IMG/VR virus record: IMGVR_UViG_3300031718_000015
Span: 1 to 50,494 of that record
Length of the DNA stretch: 50,494 nt
DNA from: a virus
Reading direction: 5' to 3' (one strand)
The notes beneath the pieces are model-generated. The model saw nothing but the letters and a program-made list of their open reading frames with translations. It made no database searches and was not told where the DNA came from. This document shows, piece by piece, positions 17,494 to 26,389 of this stretch. The position numbers were made by a program, and so were the translations under genes. The number at the start of each line of letters is the position of its first letter. The stretch's first letter is position 1.

Positions 17494-18143
17494 TAGAGGT
17501 CAATCTCCATACTCACAGCAATAACCGTTGCCGTGGGCGAGCCAGTGGGGGTAACACTATAAAATAGTATATCCCCTGGCCCGATGTATTGGATGTGAGT
17601 TTGATCCGAACAACTCGTCGCCGTCGCACCGCTGATAGTACAGGTCAACACCGTGGACGATAGTCCTGTTAACGCTGAGATATCGTTGAGTGCAATAGCA
17701 TAACTAGTTGCCGCCCCAGGCGCCGTGAGAGCACCACCAGTTGTCATGGAGTCCGCAAATAGATTTACGGCATCGCCGGCAATTGGTTGGATTTCCCACA
17801 CCTCACCCTCAACCGAGGCTGCCACAAATGTAATAACACCCGAAATCGGCATGAAGCTCGCGACACTGTTAGATACCGCAGTGTTCGACGAAGCATAGAC
17901 CGTCTCGCGATGTTCGCCACTGACATGTGGGATGGCACCAGGAGTGGGCAAGGCCGTGGGGGTTCCGGTCGCCGTTGCCGTAGAGGTGGCCGTAGCAGTA
18001 AAAGCCGCCGCCGGAAACGGACCCAATATGGGCGTATGTTTGGATGACATGGTGAGCAAACTGGTCGCTAAGACCAGATAAGCCACCAACAACACCCCGA
18101 CGTATTTCGCAATACGTCTGTTATTATTTCTATCGTCGTTCAC
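17493..18143 (-). CDS. Membrane-anchored TA-linker protein
   Basis: This 216-residue protein has a basic N-terminus (DDRNNNRRIAKY), one transmembrane helix at about residues 14-33 (VGVLLVAYLVLATSLLTM) and a Thr-Ala/Pro linker (TATATSTATATGTPTALPTP). A C-terminal beta-rich domain contains a single Cys pair (LTCTISGATATSCSD). The architecture is membrane anchor plus extended linker plus domain, resembling the beta-helix proteins. An N-terminal anchor is odd in a virion-gene cluster. The function is unknown. Confidence 0.5.
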   Translation of the reverse strand: MNDDRNNNRRIAKYVGVLLVAYLVLATSLLTMSSKHTPILGPFPAAAFTATATSTATATGTPTALPTPGAIPHVSGEHRETVYASSNTAVSNSVASFMPISGVITFVAASVEGEVWEIQPIAGDAVNLFADSMTTGGALTAPGAATSYAIALNDISALTGLSSTVLTCTISGATATSCSDQTHIQYIGPGDILFYSVTPTGSPTATVIAVSMEIDL

Positions 18144-18154
18144 ATTTTACCTCG

Positions 18155-18670
18155 CTAGGCTTGTGCAGAGATGACCTGCACTCCGTACGCGGGCCGCGCA
18201 GCCAAGACCCACGCGATGCGGCCGGTTCCACCGTCGGAGCCAGCACAGTTGATTTGAATAACACCCGCTTGCAAGCCGCCGGTCATATGGATTGGAGTCA
18301 CTTGTGCTATCGCAACTCCATTCGCATTCAACGTGGCAGCATTCGCAAGGGTGCCAGTGATAGAGAATATGGTCCCGACCGTTGCGGCATTAACATCAAC
18401 CGTTGCACATAGATCGACCGCGGCCAGCGCGTCCATGAGACCTTGCAGCTTTATGGCATTTGCGACAGCGCCGATAGCACTAGTCACAATCCCAAAGATG
18501 TCAACGATCTCGATAGCTGCATAGCCACCCGCACCATATGACCCAATTCCCGGCCCGATTGAGTTCTGGAATTGGAATATGGTTTTGGTCGTGGTCTGTG
18601 GTAACGGCAACGGTGCCGTACGGAACATCGTGACCTGGCCCGGAAAGGTATTTGGAGGAAAGTTAGGCAT
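18155..18670 (-). CDS. Hypothetical virion protein
   Basis: This 171-residue protein has few charged residues and many Ala, Gly, Ile and Thr. Hydrophobic stretches (IEIVDIFGIVTSAIGAVANAI) alternate with beta-prone segments. It lies directly after the capsid gene in the transcript and is probably a minor head protein. No motif is recognised; the start ATG is preceded by GGAGGA. Confidence 0.45.
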   Translation of the reverse strand: MPNFPPNTFPGQVTMFRTAPLPLPQTTTKTIFQFQNSIGPGIGSYGAGGYAAIEIVDIFGIVTSAIGAVANAIKLQGLMDALAAVDLCATVDVNAATVGTIFSITGTLANAATLNANGVAIAQVTPIHMTGGLQAGVIQINCAGSDGGTGRIAWVLAARPAYGVQVISAQA

Positions 18671-18685
18671 TTGACATGTCCTCCA

Positions 18686-19600
18686 TTAACCCAGTGGGTT
18701 AGTTCCCATCCAGCCCAGCCAGCCAGACCAGCCCATTGAAAACGCGAACGCCGCTTGTACCCAGTTGGTCTCCGAGTCCTTGTCCTCGTAGTTGCTGATA
18801 GCCAGCGTTCTACGATTGAAGACCTTCACTCGATTGTACTTTTGATCTGGTCCGATGAACCAGTGTACCACATCGGTGAGATAGTCATAGACAAAAGGCT
18901 CGAGCTTGTTGCGGATGACGTTCATAGCACGATTCGCGGTGTCTGAACGGTCTGGGGATTTCAGAATCTCCATTGCGTTCCATTCTTCTTCAGCAGGAAC
19001 CACTAGCATATGTGGATCAACCTGAATCCGACGGACACCCGTCTCGTCGAAATAACGTCGGTACTGGCTCAGGGCCTGTCTCAAGCTCAAGACCGAGAGC
19101 GTTGCCGGCGTTGGCACCAAACCACCCAACAGATTGCTCTGCACACTCGCGGGGTTCTTGGTATTGGGGTGCGCGGCTGAGAACAGCGGTACACCATCAT
19201 AACCATTGGTGGTGAAACCGTTATTCCAGATGTCCGCGATTAGAACCTCCATTGTTTGCCTGGCTGAGAACCCAAGGTCACGCCCACGATCTTGAGCCAG
19301 ATTCACCAACATATCGCGAATGGCCATTTCTGAGAAACCGATTCTCAGTTTGTAGTCATTTACGGTGTAGCGAATGCTCAGACCTGGCGTAAATTGGTCA
19401 TCAGAGGCCGGTATGAACTCTGGAGTCTGGACAAACAACCCCACGCCCGCGGCAGTGAAGTCTTCCTCAAACGCCTTCGACGATGATTCCACCTTTGCCA
19501 TTTTGGTGTACTGCATCATCTTTTCACTAAAGGCGTTCATGATGGCTTTGTCTATTCCTGGGAATAGAAGCCGTTGAAATTGTGCACGAGAATTAGCCAC
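18686..19600 (-). CDS. Major capsid protein (HK97-fold, Mu gpT-like)
   Basis: This 304-residue protein has the pattern of Mu gpT-type capsid proteins. It has a helical N-terminus, an E-loop-like region with FVQTPEFIPASDDQFTPGLSIRY, the motif DGVPLFSAAHPN, a spine-helix region, and a C-terminal A-domain (WFIGPDQKYNRVKVFNRRTLAISNYEDKD). It polymerises to the icosahedral shell. The start is GTG 19600, preceded by GGAG. It follows the scaffold and decoration genes in the transcript, the usual head-gene order. Confidence 0.85.
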   Translation of the reverse strand: MANSRAQFQRLLFPGIDKAIMNAFSEKMMQYTKMAKVESSSKAFEEDFTAAGVGLFVQTPEFIPASDDQFTPGLSIRYTVNDYKLRIGFSEMAIRDMLVNLAQDRGRDLGFSARQTMEVLIADIWNNGFTTNGYDGVPLFSAAHPNTKNPASVQSNLLGGLVPTPATLSVLSLRQALSQYRRYFDETGVRRIQVDPHMLVVPAEEEWNAMEILKSPDRSDTANRAMNVIRNKLEPFVYDYLTDVVHWFIGPDQKYNRVKVFNRRTLAISNYEDKDSETNWVQAAFAFSMGWSGWLGWMGTNPLG

Positions 19601-19612
19601 TTGGTTCTACTC

Positions 19613-20173
19613 CTAGGCCACTGCCTGGCTCAGACGCACGACTACCCGGGCGTAAGAACCATAAGCGTTGTCAGTTGGGCGGTTGACGATGTCGATGGCC
19701 CGGAATTGAACACCAGGTCCACCGGCAACACCCAACGATTGCTTGCTCTGACGGAAGAGAGTGTTAGATAGAGCATCAATCAGATTGAAAAGACCGTTTT
19801 TGTTGCCAGTTGCGAACGTGTCGGCCATGACCTCGAAATAAACGCTAGTGTCCTCGATGCCGATGATGGCACCGCTGTAGGCGGTGAGCATTTGGTCAAC
19901 GCTCACAGGACCCTGACCGTTCATTATCGTGGGGACAGCCTCAAGTTCGAGGGCAAGCACAATGCCGTAGACCACATCATTCGGGCCGGCATGAAGCGCG
20001 TTACCATTGGCGTCCAATGTGTACGCATCGCCGACACTTATGATGGTCTCCGTCGCACTTGCCGTGGCAACACGATTAGCGAGTACCGGCCGCCGTTGGG
20101 TCTTGGCGCTTTTTATAGCGTCACCCTGAATCGGGCGGAACCCGTTTGGAGAATTGGTATTAGCGTAAGACAT
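19613..20173 (-). CDS. Head decoration/stabilisation protein
   Basis: This 186-residue protein has the beta-rich small-domain pattern of head-decoration or DUF2190-type proteins (VATASATETIISVGDAYTLDANG, PNDVVYGIVLALELEAVP). It is encoded immediately before the major capsid gene in the transcript. It probably binds the outside of capsomers after expansion. The assignment comes from position, size and general pattern. Confidence 0.55.
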   Translation of the reverse strand: MSYANTNSPNGFRPIQGDAIKSAKTQRRPVLANRVATASATETIISVGDAYTLDANGNALHAGPNDVVYGIVLALELEAVPTIMNGQGPVSVDQMLTAYSGAIIGIEDTSVYFEVMADTFATGNKNGLFNLIDALSNTLFRQSKQSLGVAGGPGVQFRAIDIVNRPTDNAYGSYARVVVRLSQAVA

Positions 20174-20178
20174 AAGAT

Positions 20179-20781
20179 TTACTCGTTTTCTGGATACTCC
20201 TTGTAGCCAGGTTGTTTGGTCACGATAGGCTGACCTTTAACCTGCTCAGTCTTGCGTTGAGTAAATTCGACATCAGTCTCATCGACGGCCTTTCCCAGTT
20301 TCCGTCGAGTCTTGATGCCAGCGGTTGCCTCATCAGCACGCATTTTTTCTGCGCGCCGATAACGGGCTTCGATCCTCTTGGGGATCATGACTAAGTGCAT
20401 GTTCCCCACTTGGTGGTGACTGGTTGGCGCGGTGCCAATCGCAGGGGTCGCTAGAGAGCGGGCAGGAAGGCCCACGTCAGCTGGCTCCACCAAGGCGAAG
20501 TCTCTACCCAGATAATCACCTAATTGCTCGTCACGGATGTATTGATAGAAGAAATCGGGTTCGGGGTTAGGGAGCTTGAGTATGTTGCGTAAGCCACCCT
20601 CGTTGATGTCGACGTTGTCGTCGTCAGCGGGGACAGACCACACCCTGCCGGCCCGATTTTTGATCTGGACAATCTTAACCCCGCCGACCTCAAGCACTTC
20701 GGGGTTATGAATGGTATGACCATCAGTTTTGATGCCGTCGATGTCCATGAGCTTTTCTACTTCTTCACCAAGAGTACTCAT
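20179..20781 (-). CDS. Hypothetical head-module protein
   Basis: This 200-residue charged protein has an N-terminal region containing VGGVKIVQIKNRAGRVWSVPADD and a basic helical C-terminus (RIEARYRRAEKMRADEATAG). The C-terminal tail is very polar. It lies between scaffold and decoration genes with a four-base overlap with the scaffold gene. It has no recognised family. Confidence 0.5.
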   Translation of the reverse strand: MSTLGEEVEKLMDIDGIKTDGHTIHNPEVLEVGGVKIVQIKNRAGRVWSVPADDDNVDINEGGLRNILKLPNPEPDFFYQYIRDEQLGDYLGRDFALVEPADVGLPARSLATPAIGTAPTSHHQVGNMHLVMIPKRIEARYRRAEKMRADEATAGIKTRRKLGKAVDETDVEFTQRKTEQVKGQPIVTKQPGYKEYPENE

Positions 20782-21647
20782 TGTGCATTCCCCTTAAGCC
20801 AAGAATCAACCCATTCGGCTTCATTTTTGATGTCACCACGAGCTTTGAGACGACTTACAACACCACGTGCCGCAGCCTTCTCACTGTCGCTCATCGGCAG
20901 GTCGTTGATAGACTTGGCCTTTGAATAGTCATGGGTGTCAGCCTCGACAGGATTACGCGGGGCAACTGGCCGAACCTCACGCACACCATTCTTGCCTTTA
21001 GTCTTGGCGGCACGGGCCTTGTCGATTATCACCTTCGCTGAACTCGCTGCCAGGTGAAGTGAGTCAGGGATATAGCGACCGGCCGCTTTGTTGGTGTTTT
21101 GAAATAGCTCGGTCATGACCTTCACGAATTGTGGGTCTTCGAGATAACCGTCTTCGGAGAAGTCATTCAAGACATTCTGACGGTCGGTCTCTTTGAGACT
21201 ATTGATTTGCTGACTGGATGTGAGCAGACGGCCCGTCTCGTCACGCATTCCGGCGACTTTTTTATCCGCGATCTTCTCAGCCAACTCAATAATCTTCTTA
21301 GCTGAGACCTTTGGGTCTTTATCTACTAGAGCAGCAACCACCTCATCAAGATTAATCTCGTCACCCGACGCCTTAGTCGTGTCAGATTTCTCAGCCCGCT
21401 TGGATAACTCACCGCGAAGAAACGTGATTTCAGCATCACGCTCATCGAGCTTGGTTTCTAGCGAGTCCATACGAGCGATGAGCTCGGCAGGGTCGACACC
21501 ATCGTCGGCGGTATCATCGACCTTCTCATCGTCCTTCTTCTCATCGTCAGCTTTGACCTCCTCGTGTTCTTCGGCCCCCTCACGTTCAAGGTCTATTAGC
21601 CCCTGACTCTTTTCTTCTTCTTTCTGTTCAACTTTCTCGTCTTCCAT
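20778..21647 (-). CDS. Scaffolding protein
   Basis: This 289-residue, very acidic protein has a Lys/Glu/Asp-rich disordered N-terminus (about residues 1-55), a coiled-coil segment (LIARMDSLETKLDERDAEITFLRGELSKR) and a helical, basic C-terminus. The acidic/helical layout and its place between portal and capsid genes are typical of phage scaffolds, which bind capsid subunits through a basic C-terminal helix. The ATG at 21647 overlaps the upstream TGA (TGATG); a GTG one codon earlier is also possible. Confidence 0.75.
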   Translation of the reverse strand: MEDEKVEQKEEEKSQGLIDLEREGAEEHEEVKADDEKKDDEKVDDTADDGVDPAELIARMDSLETKLDERDAEITFLRGELSKRAEKSDTTKASGDEINLDEVVAALVDKDPKVSAKKIIELAEKIADKKVAGMRDETGRLLTSSQQINSLKETDRQNVLNDFSEDGYLEDPQFVKVMTELFQNTNKAAGRYIPDSLHLAASSAKVIIDKARAAKTKGKNGVREVRPVAPRNPVEADTHDYSKAKSINDLPMSDSEKAAARGVVSRLKARGDIKNEAEWVDSWLKGNAQ

Positions 21648-21913
21648 CACTCACTCTCCTTTGCTTTCTTGAAAAGCACAATATGTTCATCAAATGCAGC
21701 AATCATCTTAACCGCATGAGCTACTCCACTAGCCCACTTAACCTTAGCCATCATAGCACCTGGCCGGTCTTCTTCAGCACTCAGCGCTTCTTCTGCAACA
21801 GTGGCATACATTTCTTGCATATAACGCAAGATGTGTTGCCAAATATGCCCTTGCTTAAACAACTCAATTTCATCTTTGAGCTGAGATAACTCGCTATTTG
21901 TTGGCTCTGCCAT
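21647..21913 (-). CDS. Small helical protein between portal and scaffold
   Basis: This 88-residue protein is largely helical (SELSQLKDEIELFKQG, LSAEEDRPGAMMAKVKWASGVAHAVKM). Its ATG at 21913 is the end of dyad copy 4, so the dyad replaces any normal leader; GGA within the dyad arm could act as a weak Shine-Dalgarno. The function is unknown; the location suggests a head-assembly role. Confidence 0.55.
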   Translation of the reverse strand: MAEPTNSELSQLKDEIELFKQGHIWQHILRYMQEMYATVAEEALSAEEDRPGAMMAKVKWASGVAHAVKMIAAFDEHIVLFKKAKESE

Positions 21914-21915
21914 AT

Positions 21916-21934
21916 CTATTCCAAGATGCAATAG
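21916..21934 (-). repeat. Intercistronic dyad copy 4
   Basis: In the coding direction it reads TAG-CTATTGCA-TCT-TGGAATAG-ATATG. The TAG ends the homing-endonuclease gene and the ATG starts the next gene. Orientation B. Confidence 0.9.
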
Positions 21935-22363
21935 CTATTGTAATTGTGGTTTAATTGCTTGCACAGCAACCCGTAAACGATTGCGTTTGATCTCTTTTAG
22001 TTTGTCATGCGCCAACTGTCGTTGTGCCGGTACTATACTAGCGTCTAGTGAACGCAAAGATAAAACGATGTCTGCTTCTTCTCCTTTAACAATCAAGAAT
22101 GGACGGAGTTTGGTTAGTACATATTGAATAGCATTTAAGTCAAATATCGACCAAATAAATAAAGCTGACTTCCGTGCGGTAGCTGCATTTCTTCTTATTG
22201 AACCAACCTCAAATAAAGCCTGGAGTTCTAGTACCATTCTAGGATCAGTATTGGACACCGCCAGAGATGTTCTTAATTGTCCATGGCCACAATCATAAAC
22301 ACCTACTGTTCCTTCACCATCAAATATACCAGCAGCCCAAATATATAACTGTTCTTTATTCAT
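21935..22363 (-). CDS. LAGLIDADG homing endonuclease (free-standing)
   Basis: This 142-residue protein carries the LAGLIDADG motif YIWAAGIFDGEGTVGVYD at residues 7-24, with the catalytic acidic residue in FDGEG. One motif in a 142-residue protein fits a dimeric enzyme. These nucleases cut an allele lacking them and spread by repair. No intron or intein is evident; the gene sits between portal and the 88-residue gene. It overlaps the portal stop (ATGA) and ends at dyad copy 4. Its AT-richer codons resemble its right neighbour more than the portal gene. Confidence 0.85.
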   Translation of the reverse strand: MNKEQLYIWAAGIFDGEGTVGVYDCGHGQLRTSLAVSNTDPRMVLELQALFEVGSIRRNAATARKSALFIWSIFDLNAIQYVLTKLRPFLIVKGEEADIVLSLRSLDASIVPAQRQLAHDKLKEIKRNRLRVAVQAIKPQLQ

Positions 22364-24813
22364 GCAGCAATCGAACCTTCGACTCCTTCTTCTTTAGTGC
22401 CACCTTCGGCTTGGTCACCTGGATTTTGACCACCTGCTAGTCCAGGTCTAATACCCATCGCGGCCATTTGTTTGCCCATTGTGGCAGCCATGAGAGACTC
22501 TTGCTGTCTTAGAAAGGCCGCGATTTGTTGCATCTTTTGTGTTTTCTGAATATGGTCCATAAATATGGCATATGTTCGTTGATTCAAAACACGTTTAGCA
22601 TTTGGATCAACCAGCATAGCCATGTGAGCTTTTAGATGCTCGTCGAAGTTCTCATCTATGTGCGGTTCAACAATCTCACCGCGTTGCATCATTTTGTTCT
22701 CGATATTCGGGGCGGGTGATTGCTCGGGTAAGTCAGGCTTATAGAGTGGCACACCCTTATAGTTCATAGCCTTGGCAACGTGGGTAATGGCAGCATATAT
22801 AGTCTGCGGCCGCACAATACCAAGCTGTATTAAAATCTGATTCATCAAGAGCGAGAGCATATTTGTCGCAATGTCGCGTTGCAACTGGGGGTTGATTTGG
22901 TCCAGGTTCCCTGTAAGACGAAGGAGCAATTTTCCTTGAAGCCTATCCGTCTCAAAGTGTTTAACGAGCTTAACACCCTCCTCTCCGCCGACTTGAAAGA
23001 TTCGCGTCGGTGGCGCAAACTGTTGATATAAGCCAAGTATTCGATACAATAAACATCGCAACGCCCGCAGGAAACCATTGACAACATCTTCCGTACGAAG
23101 GTCAACCGCATTCGCGGTTCCGAGATATTCACTAGCAGATTGTCTTTTCGAGACAAAACTGCCTGTAGCCGCATCGTTGAGGCCGCTTTGGGCCATTCCA
23201 TACTTGTAGATGAGTCCTTCATCTTGAAAAGACCACTGAGGGTTAGCGTTGGTTTTGGGGAATGTGACACTAGCTGGATCAGCCGTGGGAAACATCTTGC
23301 CAGGTGCGATGTTATAAATGTCCTTTTGCATTCCCGCTAGTGGTTTATAAAAACCAAAAGGCATAACATTGAGAGTTCCACTATCGAGGCGCAGATTATG
23401 AATGCCATCCAGTTCCGCTTGAGTATGCCTAAGCCACTCAGGAACGCCAATAGGCAAAAACCTATTGTTCCGCTCAATAAAGCTAAACTTAACCATAGAG
23501 CGTTTGCCATCTTTGTTCAGTGCCTCCAAACGCTCGATTTTGATTAGCTCTTTAGCCTTAGGGACTATCCACGCGGCTACCTGTACGGCATCGGTGAGCG
23601 CCACCGCTGGGTCATAAACATCTGATTCCCGTCGCGGATGAATCCAACCTTCCCAGCGGTAGACCTCGATAAAGCGACGCTCATAGTTAACTGCTTGAGT
23701 ATCTCGCGAGTCAGAACCCTCCTCCTGGTCCTGAAGCTTAGTGTAGTCCATTGGGACCACTTCAGGAATCTTATTAGTGGCGGCTATTAAAATGCGTTCG
23801 TTGCGTTCACTACCAAGGTCTAGCCAAGTGCCATTCTTAAGTCCATCACGATATTCTTGAGTATCGACCCACAAGCGAAGACCATTAAAGGGTAGCTTCT
23901 CTATATCGGGATTGGTGTTGATGAAGACCAAATCCTCGCTATTGGGGATAGTGATTCTCACACCATGAAAGGTGGTTTCGCACTTGTCTGATTGAACACA
24001 CAAACGGCCATTGCGGATGCTGAATATTACTTTAGCCTTGTCAGGTTCTCCTTCATCGGGGTCTTTAACCATGACATTGAAAATGCCCTGGCCCGTTTGC
24101 GCCGCGACCTCGAAGTCCTGATTATCAAATAACAGCTCCAGCGCGGCCTGCATTTGACTCAAGATGGGCTTGCTAGTGTCGTACTCGTATTCTTTATACG
24201 TGAGTAGCTGACGTCGGTCTTTCTTCCACACAGGTATCGGGCAGCATAGACCACCAATGAGCGCCTGTTTAACAATGGCTTCCATCGCGGCTTTGAGACC
24301 GACCGCGTCATCGCGATATCTAACAATCTCGTCGAGTTCCCACTGATACCAGAGATTATTCTCCTCAAGTCCAGCGGGATTAACACTCTCGTCAAGTGCC
24401 TCAAAGCGCGCGTATAGCTCACCACCCAATAGGGCTTTAACTATCCTGGCCGCCCACTGCTGTGTCTGTACACTAGTAAATGGAACTCTTACGTTCGCGG
24501 CATCCTCATAAGGAAAGTGTTTAGGGCTGACAATAGATTCCCAATTCTTGACACACTCGACCTGATTAAGATACCACTCTCGCAGAGCAGTAGCACCATC
24601 ATAGAAGTCACGAATAATGCGCTCGACGAACCACGTAGTATCCTCATCACTCAGTGTGATACTCGCCTGCTCACGCTTGCCGCGAGCTAGAAGCGCGGCC
24701 AGTAGGGCATCGTCATTGACAGTCGTCGCTATCGAAGACTCATCCCCAGAATCTGGCCGCGCCTCATCACCGACGGCAGGGGCGCTCGAAACTATGTCAT
24801 TCTCGTCAGGCAC
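22360..24813 (-). CDS. Portal protein
   Basis: This 817-residue protein has the size and layout of podovirus portals: an acidic N-terminus, a mixed clip/stem region with many Trp/Tyr-containing segments (WVERIIRDFYDGATALREWYLNQV), a repeated-helix crown and a low-complexity C-terminus (GIRPGLAGGQNPGDQAEGG). It forms the 12-fold ring for DNA entry and tail attachment. The start is GTG 24813. Gene order portal, scaffold, capsid supports the call. Confidence 0.75.
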   Translation of the reverse strand: MPDENDIVSSAPAVGDEARPDSGDESSIATTVNDDALLAALLARGKREQASITLSDEDTTWFVERIIRDFYDGATALREWYLNQVECVKNWESIVSPKHFPYEDAANVRVPFTSVQTQQWAARIVKALLGGELYARFEALDESVNPAGLEENNLWYQWELDEIVRYRDDAVGLKAAMEAIVKQALIGGLCCPIPVWKKDRRQLLTYKEYEYDTSKPILSQMQAALELLFDNQDFEVAAQTGQGIFNVMVKDPDEGEPDKAKVIFSIRNGRLCVQSDKCETTFHGVRITIPNSEDLVFINTNPDIEKLPFNGLRLWVDTQEYRDGLKNGTWLDLGSERNERILIAATNKIPEVVPMDYTKLQDQEEGSDSRDTQAVNYERRFIEVYRWEGWIHPRRESDVYDPAVALTDAVQVAAWIVPKAKELIKIERLEALNKDGKRSMVKFSFIERNNRFLPIGVPEWLRHTQAELDGIHNLRLDSGTLNVMPFGFYKPLAGMQKDIYNIAPGKMFPTADPASVTFPKTNANPQWSFQDEGLIYKYGMAQSGLNDAATGSFVSKRQSASEYLGTANAVDLRTEDVVNGFLRALRCLLYRILGLYQQFAPPTRIFQVGGEEGVKLVKHFETDRLQGKLLLRLTGNLDQINPQLQRDIATNMLSLLMNQILIQLGIVRPQTIYAAITHVAKAMNYKGVPLYKPDLPEQSPAPNIENKMMQRGEIVEPHIDENFDEHLKAHMAMLVDPNAKRVLNQRTYAIFMDHIQKTQKMQQIAAFLRQQESLMAATMGKQMAAMGIRPGLAGGQNPGDQAEGGTKEEGVEGSIAA

Positions 24814-24824
24814 TTAACAACTCG

Positions 24825-25067
24825 TCATCGTGGGTCAAGCGTAATACCACTACTCGTATTGGTGTAACAAGGTGCCTTAGCTTCCATTGGCAAGGGCACC
24901 GACGGGTCGCAGGGGCGATCCACACATGGCCCATGTTTAGGAATCGCGGCGCGAGCAGCGGCCATTTTATTAGTCTGTACATAATCACCCTGTGTTGCCA
25001 GTGCATAGATAATGTACACCGCAGCCGCGAAGGGTGGTACAAAGAGTAAGTGTCGCCAACGACTCAT
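24825..25067 (-). CDS. Small membrane protein with Cys-rich tail
   Basis: This 80-residue protein has one transmembrane helix near the N-terminus (LLFVPPFAAAVYIIYAL, residues 7-23) and a tail with three Cys (GPCVDRPCDP, APCYTN). The ATG at 25067 overlaps the lipoprotein stop (ATGA). A membrane protein coupled to a lipoprotein could be a spanin-like pair, but the domain lengths are not typical, so this is only a possibility. Confidence 0.5.
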   Translation of the reverse strand: MSRWRHLLFVPPFAAAVYIIYALATQGDYVQTNKMAAARAAIPKHGPCVDRPCDPSVPLPMEAKAPCYTNTSSGITLDPR

Positions 25068-25423
25068 CGTATTACTGGGGGTCCTTGAGTGGGCATATTT
25101 ACCACACCACCCTGAGCATTGTTGATTGTAGTTGTAGGTGGTTGAATAGCACCACAACCCAGGCCGCCATTATCGGGACCAAAAATCGGCACGTAGCTAT
25201 AGTCTAGCGTTGAGCCTTGAGTGGTAGAGGCCGTAACTGTGTCACCCTGTTTTGCTCCCACGCCGCCCATACCAGCAGCTGCCGCCACACCTAATGCAAC
25301 CAGCTGATTGCCAACTGTGGAACCCGTGATAGCAAAGGTTTGTGGCAGACCGGATGAGCAATCAAGATGAATCTTGGCGCACCCAATCACCGCCACCGCG
25401 AGCAACAGATAAAGGTATCGCAT
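25064..25423 (-). CDS. Lipoprotein
   Basis: This 119-residue protein has a signal peptide with a lipobox (MRYLYLLLAVAVIGCAK, Cys at residue 15), so it is probably lipid-modified. The mature part is Gly/Thr/Asn-rich (GAKQGDTVTASTTQGSTLDY) and low in charge. ATG 25423 follows GGAGG, two bases after the cysteine-peptidase-like gene stop. It may be an outer-membrane or envelope protein tied to lysis or superinfection exclusion; this is inference. Confidence 0.6.
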   Translation of the reverse strand: MRYLYLLLAVAVIGCAKIHLDCSSGLPQTFAITGSTVGNQLVALGVAAAAGMGGVGAKQGDTVTASTTQGSTLDYSYVPIFGPDNGGLGCGAIQPPTTTINNAQGGVVNMPTQGPPVIR

Positions 25424-25424
25424 T

Positions 25425-26153
25425 TCAACCTCCTGAGATAGCCGCTGCATCAGCGTTGATGTCGTCTATCGCTAAGCCATTTGGTGCCTGCCCGTTCGCG
25501 AAAAATTGCGGATTGATGCACACGGTTAATTGTGTGGCATTACGTGCGAGGGAGTCCCACGGAATGAACCGGAACGTCCCTTCTCCCCACGTCTCGATGT
25601 AAATACCATTGGCACGGCTAGCCTTCATAACTGGTATCTCATGTCCACCAATATCATCACTCGACTCGATGGCCCATGTTTGAGCGTTCTCCCATTCTTG
25701 AAAGAACTTCATGCCGACCATGAGCGGGCCGCCGATATGCAGTGCGGCCATAACGAGGTCAATGCGGGTGGGTGCGATAGCCAAGGCCGGCCCGAACTTC
25801 TGGCCTTTGATACCTACGGTTTGTAGTAACTTAAACCCCGCCGTAGGCTCTGTGCCTTGGTCACTATTGGGGTCAGTAGGGTCAAACCCGGTGAGCTTAT
25901 ACCCTGCGAGCACATCATCTGTTGTGAACTCAAGCATGTCGCCCGCGTTGGCACTTTGAACCATTAGCACCTTAGCGGCTGCTGCCCAGAAGCAATCACC
26001 ATATGTATCGTTACCAAACATCGTGCCCTTAAGTGGGACACCAGTTGACCAGTCTATCTCGTCGGGAATCGGTGGCAATGCCTGCAAATCGACATAATCG
26101 CCGAAGTGCATCTTGAAATTTAGAGAGGGTTTAAGACCTAATTTATATTTCAT
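25425..26153 (-). CDS. Papain-like cysteine-peptidase-fold protein
   Basis: This 242-residue protein has the N-terminal motif GNDTYGDCFWAAAAKV (about residues 47-62) followed later by DDIGGHEIPVMKAS, a Cys...His layout like that of papain/C1 or C39-type peptidases. Proteins with the GNDxYGDC signature are found in phages and bacteria, usually unannotated. It lies beside holin-like and lipoprotein genes, so it may cut peptidoglycan cross-links or process a host protein. It has no signal peptide. The catalytic role is inferred from the Cys/His pair. Confidence 0.55.
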   Translation of the reverse strand: MKYKLGLKPSLNFKMHFGDYVDLQALPPIPDEIDWSTGVPLKGTMFGNDTYGDCFWAAAAKVLMVQSANAGDMLEFTTDDVLAGYKLTGFDPTDPNSDQGTEPTAGFKLLQTVGIKGQKFGPALAIAPTRIDLVMAALHIGGPLMVGMKFFQEWENAQTWAIESSDDIGGHEIPVMKASRANGIYIETWGEGTFRFIPWDSLARNATQLTVCINPQFFANGQAPNGLAIDDINADAAAISGG

Positions 26154-26389
26154 TGATCACCTACTATCCCAAATCCGACTTTGATAAAGGCCTGACGAGC
26201 TTCGTACCATTTCTCAGGCGTGGTTAATACTTCGATTGCGTCCTGGCCCATTGACGCACTCGCTGACCGCCAAGTCTCGCCGCTCTCGAACTCGACTAAA
26301 ATGCCCGACACAATCAAGTCCACGGCCAGAGCCGCTGCATACTCAATATCACTGGCTTCGCCAGCTATGATTGTCAACACACGAGTCAC
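26150..26389 (-). CDS. Hypothetical small protein in the lysis cluster
   Basis: This 79-residue protein begins with GTG 26389 and overlaps both neighbours by four bases. It has an Ala/Ile-rich segment (YAAALAVDLIVSGILVEF) too polar to be a clear membrane helix, and a Glu/Lys C-terminus. No family is recognised. Tight coupling with the holin-like gene and the peptidase-like gene suggests a shared lysis or host-interaction role. Confidence 0.5.
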   Translation of the reverse strand: MTRVLTIIAGEASDIEYAAALAVDLIVSGILVEFESGETWRSASASMGQDAIEVLTTPEKWYEARQAFIKVGFGIVGDQ

